Assembly: GCA_016297915.1 (NCBI GenBank) | Contig: JAEDFU010000024.1 | Location: 1 to 12,288 of the forward strand | DNA length: 12,288 nucleotides | Source of the DNA: Clostridia bacterium | GTDB lineage: Bacteria; Bacillota; Clostridia; Christensenellales; UBA1242 | Reading direction: 5' to 3' | Shown here: positions 1 through 7,152 of the stretch, one piece after another | Position numbering within the stretch: the stretch's first letter is position 1 | Layout: every line of letters starts with the position of its first letter | Translations under genes and position numbers: made by a program | The notes under the pieces: generated by a model | Told to the model about the DNA's origin: nothing | Databases searched by the model: none | Seen by the model: only the letters and a program-made list of their open reading frames with translations

Positions 1-2408
1 ACATTGAATATTTTGCCTGGAACAAAGATGACTTTTTTGATAGTGTCTATATTTTTGAGTGCGTCAATATTTTGTTTGGCAATGTTTAGTAGTTCCTCTT
101 GAGAGATGTCTTTGGCAACTTTGAGCACACCTTTGAGTTTGCCGTTTACTTGTACTGGAATTTCAATCTCGGATAGTACTAGTTTGCTTTCGTCAACTTC
201 AGGGAATGTCTCATTTGCAATATCTCCACCAAACACAATCTCATATATTTCGCTTGTCATGTGTGGGGCAAGAGGGTTTAGACAAATCAAGAATTGTCTT
301 AGTTCTTCTTTGGTGATATATCCGTCCTCTTTGATAGCCTTAATAAATATCATACAAGCACTAATAGCAGTATTTAACTTTAGATTTTCGTAGTCCTCAG
401 AAACCTTTTTGATAAGAGTATTGAGTGCATATGCGTGTTTATCCGAAACTCCGCCATCTTTTATAATTTCTTGCAACTTCCAAACTTTGTCTAGGAAATT
501 GACTATTCCGTCAATGCCCTTGTAAGTCCATTTGCAATTGTCCTCATATCCAGCAAGGAAATGCAAATGCATTCTTGCAACATCTGCACCATACTTGTCT
601 ATAACTTCAATTGGAGAGACTCCATTCTTGGAGGACTTGCTCATCTTTTTGCCCTCGTCATCAAGGATAAGTCCACTGCCCATTTTTCGTTTAAATGGGT
701 CACGAGTAGGAACAGCTCCAATTTCGTACAAAAAGTTTTGCCAGAAAAATGCATAAAGCACATGTCTTGTAATATGTTCAGTTCCACCAGTATAGCAGTC
801 CACGCTACCCCAATATTTGAGTTTGTCTAAGTCAGCTAGTGCATTTTTGTTGTGTGGGTCACAGTATCTTAGCCAGTACCACGAAGAGCCAGCCCAGTTA
901 GGCATTGTATCAGTCTCTCTTCTTGCATCGCCTCCGCACTTAGGACATTTGGTGTGAACAAAACTATCTATCTTAGAAAGTGGGCTATCCCCCATTTCGT
1001 TTGGAAGATAATCGTTAGTCTTTGGAAGAACTAGTGGCAAATCCTTTTCGTCCAAAGCCACAACGCCACATTTGTCGCAAAATACTACAGGGAATGGCTC
1101 ACCCCAATATCTTTGACGATTAAACGGCCAATCTTGCATTTTGTAATTTGTAACAACCCTGCCAACGCCCATTTGTTCTATAAGTTTAGTAATCTTTTGT
1201 TTTGCCTCATGAACTTCCATGCCAGTGAATTTATCCGAATTAAGCATTTTGGCATGATTTGCTTTGTATTCAGCCTTTTCAACAGCTTGAGTAGATATAT
1301 CTCCCTCAAGAACTTGTATCATTGGAATATTATAAACTTTGGCAAACTCATAGTCTCTTTGGTCATGAGCAGGAACAGCCATAACAGCACCAGTTCCATA
1401 GTTTGCAAGTACATAGTCGCCAAGATAAATAGCTACCCTCTTGCCATTGAGTGGATTGACTGCAAAAATTCCTTTTACTTCACATCCATTCTTGTCCTTA
1501 ACTTGGCTAATTCTATCAAATTCACTCTTTAGGGTTGTTTGCTCTCTATACTTTTTGACCTCATCCATATTTTGGATATGAGATTGCAAATCATCTATAG
1601 TTTTGTGTTCAGGAGCAAGAACAACATAAGTAATTCCATATACAGTCTCAATACATGTTGTAAAAATTTTGATAGTGTCAAGTTTGTTGCCATCACTATC
1701 CACAACATCAAGGTTAAGTTCCACACCCTCGCTCTTGCCAATCCAGTTGCGTTGCGCCTCTTTGAGATTATCTGCCATTTCGATGTTGTCTATGTTTTTG
1801 AGTAGTTTTTCGGAGTACTCTTTCATCTTAAGAAACCAAACATCTCTATCTACTTGAATAACATCATTGCCACATCTATCGCACTTACCACCTTGGCTAT
1901 CCTCATTAGATAGAACTGTCTTACAATTTTTGCAAAAGTTTACATGACCTTTTTGTTTATATGCTTTGCCATTTTTCAAAAGTTGCAAGAATATCCATTG
2001 TGTCCAGTGATAATAATCCTCATCGCTTGTGCAAAATGTTCGTGTCCAGTCAAAAGAAAGTCCAATTCGCTTAGATTGAGCAAGCACTATCTCCATGCCT
2101 TTTTTGACAAAATCGTGTGGGTCAATGCCGGTCTTAATTGCTGCATTTTCGGCAGGTAGACCAAAACTATCTCCACCGATTGGGAACAAAACATTGTAGC
2201 CTTTGAGCCTCTTGTATCTAGCTAATGCATCTGCTGGAACTGTGCCTTTGAGGTGTCCCATATGCAAACTTCCGGATATATTAAAAAATTCATAAAGAAC
2301 ATAAAACTTAGGCTTAGTTGGATGAAAATCCACTGCTCTAAAGCTTGGCTCATTTTCCCATTTTTGTTGCCACTTTTTTTCTACTTCTCTAAAATCATAT
2401 TCAGCCAT
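1..2408 (-). CDS. leuS: Leucyl-tRNA synthetase (class I), C-terminus cut by window edge
   Basis: Charges tRNA-Leu with leucine in the cytoplasm. The minus-strand frame is open from ATG 2408-2406 to the window edge (802 codons). The last residues read VIFVPGKIFN, matching the usual LeuRS ending (VPGKxxNxVV), so only a few residues are missing. Seen: HMGH at residues 49-52 (HIGH motif), FGLPAENAAI soon after, zinc-type CxxC pairs at C159/C162 and C176/C179 and again at C444/C447 and C488/C491, the CP1 editing domain with GTGAVMAVPAHDQRD (D349, D352), and KMSKS at 588-592. Two motifs deviate: the N-terminal MFPYPSG stretch reads YEFFNISG, and the editing motif TTRPDT reads TTCIET (250-255). The start is supported by AAGGA 9 nt upstream and by a strong promoter close by. 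No T-box leader fits upstream. The gene lies downstream of the ABC operon on the same strand but appears separately transcribed. Confidence 0.96.
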   Translation of the reverse strand, partial: MAEYDFREVEKKWQQKWENEPSFRAVDFHPTKPKFYVLYEFFNISGSLHMGHLKGTVPADALARYKRLKGYNVLFPIGGDSFGLPAENAAIKTGIDPHDFVKKGMEIVLAQSKRIGLSFDWTRTFCTSDEDYYHWTQWIFLQLLKNGKAYKQKGHVNFCKNCKTVLSNEDSQGGKCDRCGNDVIQVDRDVWFLKMKEYSEKLLKNIDNIEMADNLKEAQRNWIGKSEGVELNLDVVDSDGNKLDTIKIFTTCIETVYGITYVVLAPEHKTIDDLQSHIQNMDEVKKYREQTTLKSEFDRISQVKDKNGCEVKGIFAVNPLNGKRVAIYLGDYVLANYGTGAVMAVPAHDQRDYEFAKVYNIPMIQVLEGDISTQAVEKAEYKANHAKMLNSDKFTGMEVHEAKQKITKLIEQMGVGRVVTNYKMQDWPFNRQRYWGEPFPVVFCDKCGVVALDEKDLPLVLPKTNDYLPNEMGDSPLSKIDSFVHTKCPKCGGDARRETDTMPNWAGSSWYWLRYCDPHNKNALADLDKLKYWGSVDCYTGGTEHITRHVLYAFFWQNFLYEIGAVPTRDPFKRKMGSGLILDDEGKKMSKSSKNGVSPIEVIDKYGADVARMHLHFLAGYEDNCKWTYKGIDGIVNFLDKVWKLQEIIKDGGVSDKHAYALNTLIKKVSEDYENLKLNTAISACMIFIKAIKEDGYITKEELRQFLICLNPLAPHMTSEIYEIVFGGDIANETFPEVDESKLVLSEIEIPVQVNGKLKGVLKVAKDISQEELLNIAKQNIDALKNIDTIKKVIFVPGKIFN

Positions 2409-2413
2409 AAAAA

Positions 2414-2444
2414 AATATCCTTAAATAAAAAATTCAAGGATATT
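2414..2444 (-). terminator. Hairpin with T-tract overlapping leuS -10, start site and Shine-Dalgarno
   Basis: A 31-nt inverted repeat: the left arm starts AATATCCTTG and the right arm ends AAGGATATT. It forms 13 base pairs (one G-U) around a 5-nt loop. In minus-strand RNA the stem runs directly into seven U residues that end at the leuS AUG, which is the form of an intrinsic terminator for transcripts coming from the ABC operon. The right arm contains the leuS Shine-Dalgarno AAGGA (2422-2418). A transcript from the leuS promoter would start inside the left arm and could not form the full stem. The structure is seen; the function is inferred. Confidence 0.55.
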
Positions 2445-2470
2445 CTAGCATATTTTTTTTATATTTTCAA
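2442..2470 (-). promoter_or_regulatory. leuS promoter
   Basis: On the minus strand, -35 TTGAAA (2470-2465) and -10 TAGAAT (2447-2442) are separated by exactly 17 bp of A/T-rich spacer. The predicted start is a G near 2435, giving a leader of about 27 nt. The -10 element overlaps the left arm of the hairpin at 2414-2444. Confidence 0.6.
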
Positions 2471-2496
2471 GCGATGTTGAATACTTTAAATTATTC

Positions 2497-2546
2497 ATTG
2501 GATTTTTAGGTTAATTTGTGTCAAAGCCCAATAGCCAAAATCCAAT
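2497..2546. repeat. 10-bp perfect inverted repeat in permease-leuS spacer
   Basis: ATTGGATTTT (2497-2506) is mirrored by AAAATCCAAT (2537-2546) with a 30-nt loop. It lies between the ABC permease stop and the leuS promoter. No T-tract follows on either strand, so it is not a classical terminator. It could be a weak RNA stem at the 3' end of the ABC operon or a protein site. Confidence 0.45.
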
Positions 2547-2571
2547 TAACAAAATAAATATCAACTTATCT

Positions 2572-2602
2572 TTCAACAAAATATTGGCTTCAACAAAATA
2601 TT
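2572..2602. repeat. 14-bp direct repeat across the permease stop codon
   Basis: TTCAACAAAATATT occurs at 2572-2585 and again at 2589-2602, separated by GGC (17-bp period). The second copy reaches into the TAA stop (2601-2603 on the minus strand). It looks like a local tandem duplication just downstream of the coding sequence. Confidence 0.8.
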
Positions 2603-4148
2603 AGCAAGCGAGTCTATTAAATCTATTCTTGCCGTCTGTAAACAAAAGAATAATAAATCCTGTAAGGATTGACAAATAAACTCCCAAAGTTATGTATCCA
2701 CAAAGATACAAATTAATTCCGCACAAATTAAATATTACTGGAACTACAACAAGCACCATTCCAATTAGCATTGTGACAACTAAGCTTAGGCTACTTTTAA
2801 CAACTTGAGTCTCACTCTCCCACTCAAGTTTTGGCAAACAAATATTAATGTATGTTCCACCAAAAGACATTATTGCATTGAGTATAATTGGAAGAGTAAT
2901 AATAAGAGCCCACTCAGTAACATTTGCTCCAAGTGAAACACAAATAATAATAGCAGTAATAAGTTCAACTGGAACAAAAATTATCATATTAACAAGACTT
3001 TTCGAGAGCAAAATTTTGTTTGTATTTGTAGGTGTGCTTCGCAAAATCCACAAATATTTCCCTTCCAAAGATATCATACAACAACTAATAAGCGTCATTG
3101 CTGTCATAAACAAGAATGCTAGCAAAATTATTGCAAAAATTGTCTGACTATCTATCATAAAAACATCAAATAGCGACTTGCCTTTGATTGCGATGTAAAT
3201 AGACAAGATAACAAGCATTATTGGGCCTATGATTGTATTAACCATAAGAATTGGCGTCGAAAAGTACTTTTTGACTTCTTTGCTAAGTAGTCCGTCAAAA
3301 CATCCACCGTTAGTAAATTTGATTTGTGCATTTTGGTCTTTGTATTTAAGATATGTCTTACCAAAAATGCTTGCGTAAGCCCAAATACCTAGAGCAAATA
3401 TCCCTAGCACAATAAGAGCCACCCAAAGCAGACACAAAAAATTATTTTCGAGCACAATTCTAACACACCAGCCTATAAAAAAGTTTGTATTCAAAAACTG
3501 ATCAATAGTCGAAACATTTTGCAAGCCCAATACTGCCGAATTATAAATATAAATTGCAACAAATCCGCCGAACAAGAGTATTGCAAAGAGTGTTTTGTAT
3601 AGATTGGAATATTTGAATCTATTAAATAGCCTAACAATCAAAAAATTGATTATGTAATTAATTCCAATTCCCATTAGTGGAAAAAGTAACAAAAGTAGCA
3701 CTCCCCACAAAATCACACTCATCGAAAAGCCAAAATAAATCGAGTAAAGAACAAGGGTTGGAATTACAATCATACTATCCAAAACAAGGTTGAATAGATA
3801 CTTGGACAGCGTCTTGGATATTACGATATCCGTCTTTTTGATAGGCATAGAGAGTAGCAAGTCGCTATCGTTAGTTTTGGTCTTTTCGGATATACTCTGA
3901 AATGCCAAAACAAAAACAAGCAGTACACAGACTTGAATAGAATTAAACAGCGGAATTTGAGGCAGATTAACTTGAGCCATTGTACTAAATATTCCCTGAA
4001 TCTGAAGTGCAAAAATTACAGCAATTGCAATATATCCAAGTACACAGAGAGATATTATAATTCCAGCTTTTTTACGAGTTTTTTTGCCTTGCAATGCTCC
4101 TAGCATACAATTAAAGCTGTTCCTAAGCAGTATTCCTAGATTTTTCAT
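2601..4148 (-). CDS. ABC-2 type exporter permease with two related halves
   Basis: A polytopic inner-membrane protein of 515 aa with about twelve hydrophobic segments, for example near residues 28-48, 68-84, 123-172, 187-205, 232-260, 300-320, 336-360, 385-406, 412-436, 454-474 and 480-502. It should form the membrane path for the ATPase encoded just upstream. The two genes overlap by ATGA, and GGGAG lies 7 nt before this ATG inside the ATPase gene, so translation is probably coupled. A motif typical of such permeases (LLLSMPIKKTDIVISKTLSKY, 97-117) recurs in weaker form as ILRSTPTNTNKILLSKSL (368-385), which suggests a fusion of two six-helix halves. No signal peptide or extracytoplasmic domain is evident. 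The substrate is unknown; peptide, drug or lipid export are all possible. Confidence 0.85.
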   Translation of the reverse strand: MKNLGILLRNSFNCMLGALQGKKTRKKAGIIISLCVLGYIAIAVIFALQIQGIFSTMAQVNLPQIPLFNSIQVCVLLVFVLAFQSISEKTKTNDSDLLLSMPIKKTDIVISKTLSKYLFNLVLDSMIVIPTLVLYSIYFGFSMSVILWGVLLLLLFPLMGIGINYIINFLIVRLFNRFKYSNLYKTLFAILLFGGFVAIYIYNSAVLGLQNVSTIDQFLNTNFFIGWCVRIVLENNFLCLLWVALIVLGIFALGIWAYASIFGKTYLKYKDQNAQIKFTNGGCFDGLLSKEVKKYFSTPILMVNTIIGPIMLVILSIYIAIKGKSLFDVFMIDSQTIFAIILLAFLFMTAMTLISCCMISLEGKYLWILRSTPTNTNKILLSKSLVNMIIFVPVELITAIIICVSLGANVTEWALIITLPIILNAIMSFGGTYINICLPKLEWESETQVVKSSLSLVVTMLIGMVLVVVPVIFNLCGINLYLCGYITLGVYLSILTGFIILLFTDGKNRFNRLAC

Positions 4149-4852
4149 TGTGCAACTCCCAAAAATACCTCTTCAAGCGACTTGTCTTTTTTGATTTCTT
4201 GCATTGTGCCAGATTTAACAATCTTGCCATCCAAAATAATAGCTACTTTGTTACAAAGTTTTTCGGCAACTTCCAAAACATGAGTACTAAAGAATATTGC
4301 CCCACCATTTTTGCAAAAATCTTTCATAAGCTCTTTGACTTCAAAACTTGCCTTTGGGTCAAGACCAACAAACGGCTCATCTAGCACTAATAACTTTGGG
4401 CTATGAATAAGACTTGCAATTATTACAAGTTTTTGTCTCATTCCGTGGGAATAATTGGCAATAGCTGTCGTCAAATCTTTGTCAAGTCCTAGTAGCTCAC
4501 TATATTTTTTGGTGAGAACCGCTCTATCTTCCTTGGAAACCTTGTAGATATCTGCAACAAAATTTATGTACTGAATACCTGTCAAGTTTGCATAAATATC
4601 TGGATTGTCTGGGATGTACGCAAGCATTGATTTGACTTTCATAGGTTCATCTTTTACAGATACTCCGTCTACCAAGATGTCTCCATTTGTAATTGTATTT
4701 ATCCCAACAACACTCTTAATTGTAGTAGTTTTCCCTGCTCCATTTGGCCCAATAAAGGCAAATAAATCTCCACTCTCAACAGTCAAATTTATATTGTCTG
4801 CGCCAATCTTGCCATTTGGATAGATCTTTGTAAAATTTTTGAGTTCTAACAT
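4145..4852 (-). CDS. ABC exporter ATP-binding protein
   Basis: Hydrolyses ATP to drive the membrane permease encoded directly downstream. In 235 aa all nucleotide-binding motifs are present: Walker A GPNGAGKTT (35-43), signature YSHGMRQK (134-141, a variant of LSGGQ seen in EcsA/NatA-like exporters), Walker B LLVLDEP (154-160), D-loop GLDP (163-166) and switch His191 in STHV. The Q-loop position reads AYIPDNP, with Asp where Gln is usual; I recall similar Q-loop variants in EcsA-like proteins. The start ATG is preceded by AGGAGAAAGG (4867-4858). It ends in TGA overlapping the permease ATG by ATGA. A promoter can be read 31 nt upstream. The absence of a substrate-binding protein gene and the family type favour export. 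Substrate not known. Confidence 0.92.
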   Translation of the reverse strand: MLELKNFTKIYPNGKIGADNINLTVESGDLFAFIGPNGAGKTTTIKSVVGINTITNGDILVDGVSVKDEPMKVKSMLAYIPDNPDIYANLTGIQYINFVADIYKVSKEDRAVLTKKYSELLGLDKDLTTAIANYSHGMRQKLVIIASLIHSPKLLVLDEPFVGLDPKASFEVKELMKDFCKNGGAIFFSTHVLEVAEKLCNKVAIILDGKIVKSGTMQEIKKDKSLEEVFLGVAQ

Positions 4853-4889
4853 CTTTACCTTTCTCCTACACTAAATATTTCTTGTGCAA

Positions 4890-4918
4890 ATTTAACAAAA
4901 TCGTCATACTTTTTGCAA
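4890..4918 (-). promoter_or_regulatory. Putative promoter of the ABC operon
   Basis: On the minus strand TTGCAA (4918-4913) and TTAAAT (4895-4890) are spaced by 17 bp in the 77-bp gap between fba and the ATPase gene. The start would be near 4883, leaving a 30-nt leader with a strong Shine-Dalgarno. The -10 is imperfect, and read-through from fba is possible because no good terminator is visible in the gap. Confidence 0.4.
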
Positions 4919-4929
4919 GTATTGATACT

Positions 4930-5862
4930 TTAGTTTGCTTTGTTTGAACTACAGAATACATTATCCATTTTGTCGCCAACAACTTGAGAAATAAGTTCCA
5001 TTCCAGCACCGTTGTATTTTCGCAAGTCAATGCTATCTGGATTTTGGCTTAAGTATTTTCTAAGTCCGGCAGTAAAACTTATACGCAAATCACTATCTGT
5101 GTTTACTTTGCATACAGCCATGCTACAAGCTTTTTTGAGCAGGTCATCAGGAACGCCCTTAGCATTGTCAAGTTTTGCACCATACTCAACTGCAAGTTTG
5201 ACCATGTCTTGAGGGATTGAACTTGCTCCATGCAAAACAATTGGAAAATCTGGAAGTAATTTGTGAACTTCGTCCAGAATATCAAATCTTAGATGTGGTT
5301 CGCCTTTGAATTTGACTGGGCCATGGCTAGTTCCAATTGCTATAGCCAAACTATCCACACCTGTTGCCTGAACAAAATTGTAGGCCTCCTGAGGATTGGT
5401 GTACTTTGCATCTTCGTCCGATGCACTAATCTCGTCTTCGACACCAGCAAGCACACCAATTTCTGCCTCGACTGTAACATTTCTTGCATGAGCATATTCT
5501 ACAACTCTTTTTGTAAGTTCAATGTTTTGTTCATAAGGCAAACTAGATGCATCAATCATTACATTTGTAAATCCAGCGTCAATTGCATTCTTGCAATCTT
5601 CGTAAGTTTTGCCATGGTCTAAGTTTAGACAAACTGGGACTGTCATATTCTTGGTGTACGCCCTAGCCATTGCAACGAGAGTGTCTGCTCCTGCATATTT
5701 GATAGCTCCAGTAGAACATTGAATAATAACTGGGCTCTTTTTTGCTTCTGCTGTATCCAAGATACATTTAACCATTTCCATATTAACAAAGTTAAATGCT
5801 CCAACACCATAACCACCAACCAAGGCATCATGTAATATTTTTTTTGAGTTTTGTAATTCCAT
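4930..5862 (-). CDS. fba: Fructose-1,6-bisphosphate aldolase, class II
   Basis: Cleaves fructose-1,6-bisphosphate to dihydroxyacetone phosphate and glyceraldehyde-3-phosphate; a zinc-dependent cytoplasmic glycolytic enzyme. The 310-aa length fits the family. Seen: the catalytic Asp and first zinc ligand in NLDHG (D82, H83), VEAEIG (E134), GTSHG (H180) and LHGASS (H211), the other expected zinc ligands, followed by CKVNTDSDLR for phosphate binding. LHGASS rather than LHGGSG matches the short class II subgroup found in many bacteria and amitochondriate protists. The start ATG 5862-5860 follows AAGGAG at 7 nt spacing. A related tagatose-bisphosphate aldolase is the main alternative, but the lack of neighbouring galactitol or tagatose genes makes the glycolytic role more likely. 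It is transcribed away from the GT2-like gene and separated from the ABC operon by 77 bp. Confidence 0.94.
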   Translation of the reverse strand: MELQNSKKILHDALVGGYGVGAFNFVNMEMVKCILDTAEAKKSPVIIQCSTGAIKYAGADTLVAMARAYTKNMTVPVCLNLDHGKTYEDCKNAIDAGFTNVMIDASSLPYEQNIELTKRVVEYAHARNVTVEAEIGVLAGVEDEISASDEDAKYTNPQEAYNFVQATGVDSLAIAIGTSHGPVKFKGEPHLRFDILDEVHKLLPDFPIVLHGASSIPQDMVKLAVEYGAKLDNAKGVPDDLLKKACSMAVCKVNTDSDLRISFTAGLRKYLSQNPDSIDLRKYNGAGMELISQVVGDKMDNVFCSSNKAN

Positions 5863-5977
5863 ATAATCTCCTTAATTTTCATTTGGCTAATTTGTGCATC
5901 ACAAAAAAGTTCTGGCTTAACAAAGTTATTATTTTTCATTAAAACTGCACAAGTATACAGCCATTAATTACACAAAT

Positions 5978-6006
5978 ATTTTATACTAAATTGAGATTTT
6001 GCCCAA
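5978..6006 (-). promoter_or_regulatory. Putative fba promoter
   Basis: On the minus strand TTGGGC (6006-6001) and TAAAAT (5983-5978) are 17 bp apart. The predicted start near 5971 gives a leader of about 108 nt before the fba ATG. The -35 matches the consensus only in its TTG half, so this is a moderate call. Confidence 0.35.
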
Positions 6007-6066
6007 CTAAAATGAATATTAGTGCCAAAAAAATTATATAAATATTTAACCGAATGTTTTTTTTGT

Positions 6067-6095
6067 TTGTTTTTTTTTGTAAATTAAGTTAGAAT
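6067..6095 (+). promoter_or_regulatory. Promoter of the GT2-like gene
   Basis: TTGTTT (6067-6072) and TAGAAT (6090-6095) are 17 bp apart, with a predicted start at A6102 and a 53-nt leader. A run of nine T (6070-6078) spans the end of the -35 and the start of the spacer, so slippage there would change promoter spacing. Confidence 0.5.
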
Positions 6096-6154
6096 ATTTT
6101 TAAGTTAGGAAATATTATAACTAATTTGTCAAAAAATAAAATAAGGGGTAAAAA

Positions 6155-7048
6155 GTGAAAATAGCATTTTTAATTCCAGTATTAGATGAAATTAATATTG
6201 AAAAGACTTACAACAAAATCAACGAAGCATGCGATGTAGAGCATGATATATTTTTTGCAATAAACGGCAAACTAAATAGTTTCTTTACACAAGTAAGAAC
6301 GACTTTTTTGAGCGATTCTTCGGTCAAAGCCTTTATGGTAGATAGACCTGTAAACGAGCACAAGTTAATAACTCTTGGCATGGAAATGACCGAGGACTAT
6401 GATGCTACAATCATATATTCTGGAAAGGAACTTCCTAATGTGGATGTAATCAAGGCTTTTATTGCTAGTTGGAAGGCTGGCAACAAGATTGTATATCTCA
6501 AAAAAGAATATTCTGGCTTCAAAAAACTTGGTGTTAGTATCAAGAGAGGGTTTTATAATTTAGGCATCAAAATGCTTGGGATTTTCAAAGACAGATGTGC
6601 CGAGACAGATATCCAACTACTAGATTGCGATGTTGTCAAAACTATCAACCAATTACCTCAAAAAAATAGACGATTAAGAGTCCTAGATAGTTTTGTTGGC
6701 TACCCTACTGATGTTATCCAACTCGAAATAGACAGCAAGATGAAAGAAAACAAAAATTATGACGAAAAAATCAAAGCATACAAAATTTGCAATCTTGTAT
6801 CCCTATTAAGTTTAGTACTAGCAATTGCTCTTGTCGCTGTAGGAGTGATAGGTGTGCTTCTTGGCTGGGAGATGCATGCAATTTTGTATATCACAATTTT
6901 TGCACTAGGAATTCTTGGCTTTGTAATATCATTTGTATTTGCAATCAAAAAGACCCTACACTTTAGAGTGGGTCAATTATTTGAAGTCGCTGAGCTCAAA
7001 GATTTAAGCAACAAACTTGAAAAATACAATATCTCAAACAAAAACTAA
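6155..7048 (+). CDS. Degenerate GT2/DPM1-GtrB-like membrane protein
   Basis: 297 aa, GTG start at 6155 chosen because AAGGGG (6143-6148) lies 6 nt upstream and the protein then opens directly with the first beta-strand IAFLIPVLDE. The layout follows polyprenyl-phosphate glycosyltransferases of the DPM1/GtrB group: an N-terminal GT2-like domain (1-195), then two membrane helices (about 212-238 and 242-265) and a short cytoplasmic tail. The stretch TDIQLLDCDVVKTINQLP (151-168) with NRRLRVLDSFVGY matches the family's DFRLLDRxVVxxLxxLPExxRFLRGLxxWVG region. However, the nucleotide-binding DDGS reads AINGK (35-39) and the metal-binding DxDxQxPP reads YSGKELP (88-94), so sugar-nucleotide transfer looks unlikely. 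It may be a non-catalytic relative with a structural or regulatory role. Monocistronic, with its own promoter and terminator. The fold assignment is from motif reading only. Confidence 0.8.
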   Translation: MKIAFLIPVLDEINIEKTYNKINEACDVEHDIFFAINGKLNSFFTQVRTTFLSDSSVKAFMVDRPVNEHKLITLGMEMTEDYDATIIYSGKELPNVDVIKAFIASWKAGNKIVYLKKEYSGFKKLGVSIKRGFYNLGIKMLGIFKDRCAETDIQLLDCDVVKTINQLPQKNRRLRVLDSFVGYPTDVIQLEIDSKMKENKNYDEKIKAYKICNLVSLLSLVLAIALVAVGVIGVLLGWEMHAILYITIFALGILGFVISFVFAIKKTLHFRVGQLFEVAELKDLSNKLEKYNISNKN

Positions 7049-7061
7049 ATAGGTTAGAAAG

Positions 7062-7091
7062 CACTAAGTTAAAATTTACTTAGTGTTTTTT
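7062..7091 (+). terminator. Intrinsic terminator after the GT2-like gene
   Basis: CACTAAGT (7062-7069) pairs perfectly with ACTTAGTG (7078-7085) around an 8-nt loop and is followed by six T (7086-7091). It lies 14 nt after the stop codon and should end the GT2-like transcript before the aminopeptidase gene. Confidence 0.8.
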
Positions 7092-7152
7092 GGTATCAAA
7101 AAAGCATTTTGGCATCATAATTTTTTGTATGTAAAAAAATTTTGGAGCAAAT

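Larger units (their letters stand above)
5863..6154. other. Divergent intergenic region between fba and the GT2-like gene
   Basis: This 292-bp AT-rich stretch has no credible coding sequence. It holds the leftward fba promoter and leader and, about 60-120 bp away, the rightward promoter of the GT2-like gene. A striking T-rich tract at 6057-6078 (T8, G, T3, G, T9) sits over the rightward -35. No riboswitch, tRNA or strong hairpin was found by eye. Confidence 0.6.

Noticed and set aside
106..2480. Several plus-strand open frames of 60-140 codons opposite leuS
   Set aside because: They are antisense shadows of the long minus-strand LeuRS frame, without ribosome sites or recognisable domains.
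4145..4148. Possible Mollicutes code (TGA = Trp)
   Set aside because: TGA ends the ATPase and the ArsR regulator exactly at ATGA overlaps with the next start codon, and Trp residues in the proteins I read use TGG.
4915..4929. AAGTAT/ATACTT hairpin after fba as a terminator
   Set aside because: Six A/T-rich pairs with a 2-nt loop and no T-tract; too weak to call.
5643..5939. 98-codon minus-strand frame overlapping the start of fba
   Set aside because: It is in a different frame from the conserved aldolase, lacks a good ribosome site and shows no protein motif.
7109..7137. TTGGCA/TAAAAA pair as a promoter for the aminopeptidase
   Set aside because: Spacing is 17 bp, but the start would fall on the Shine-Dalgarno sequence, leaving no usable leader.
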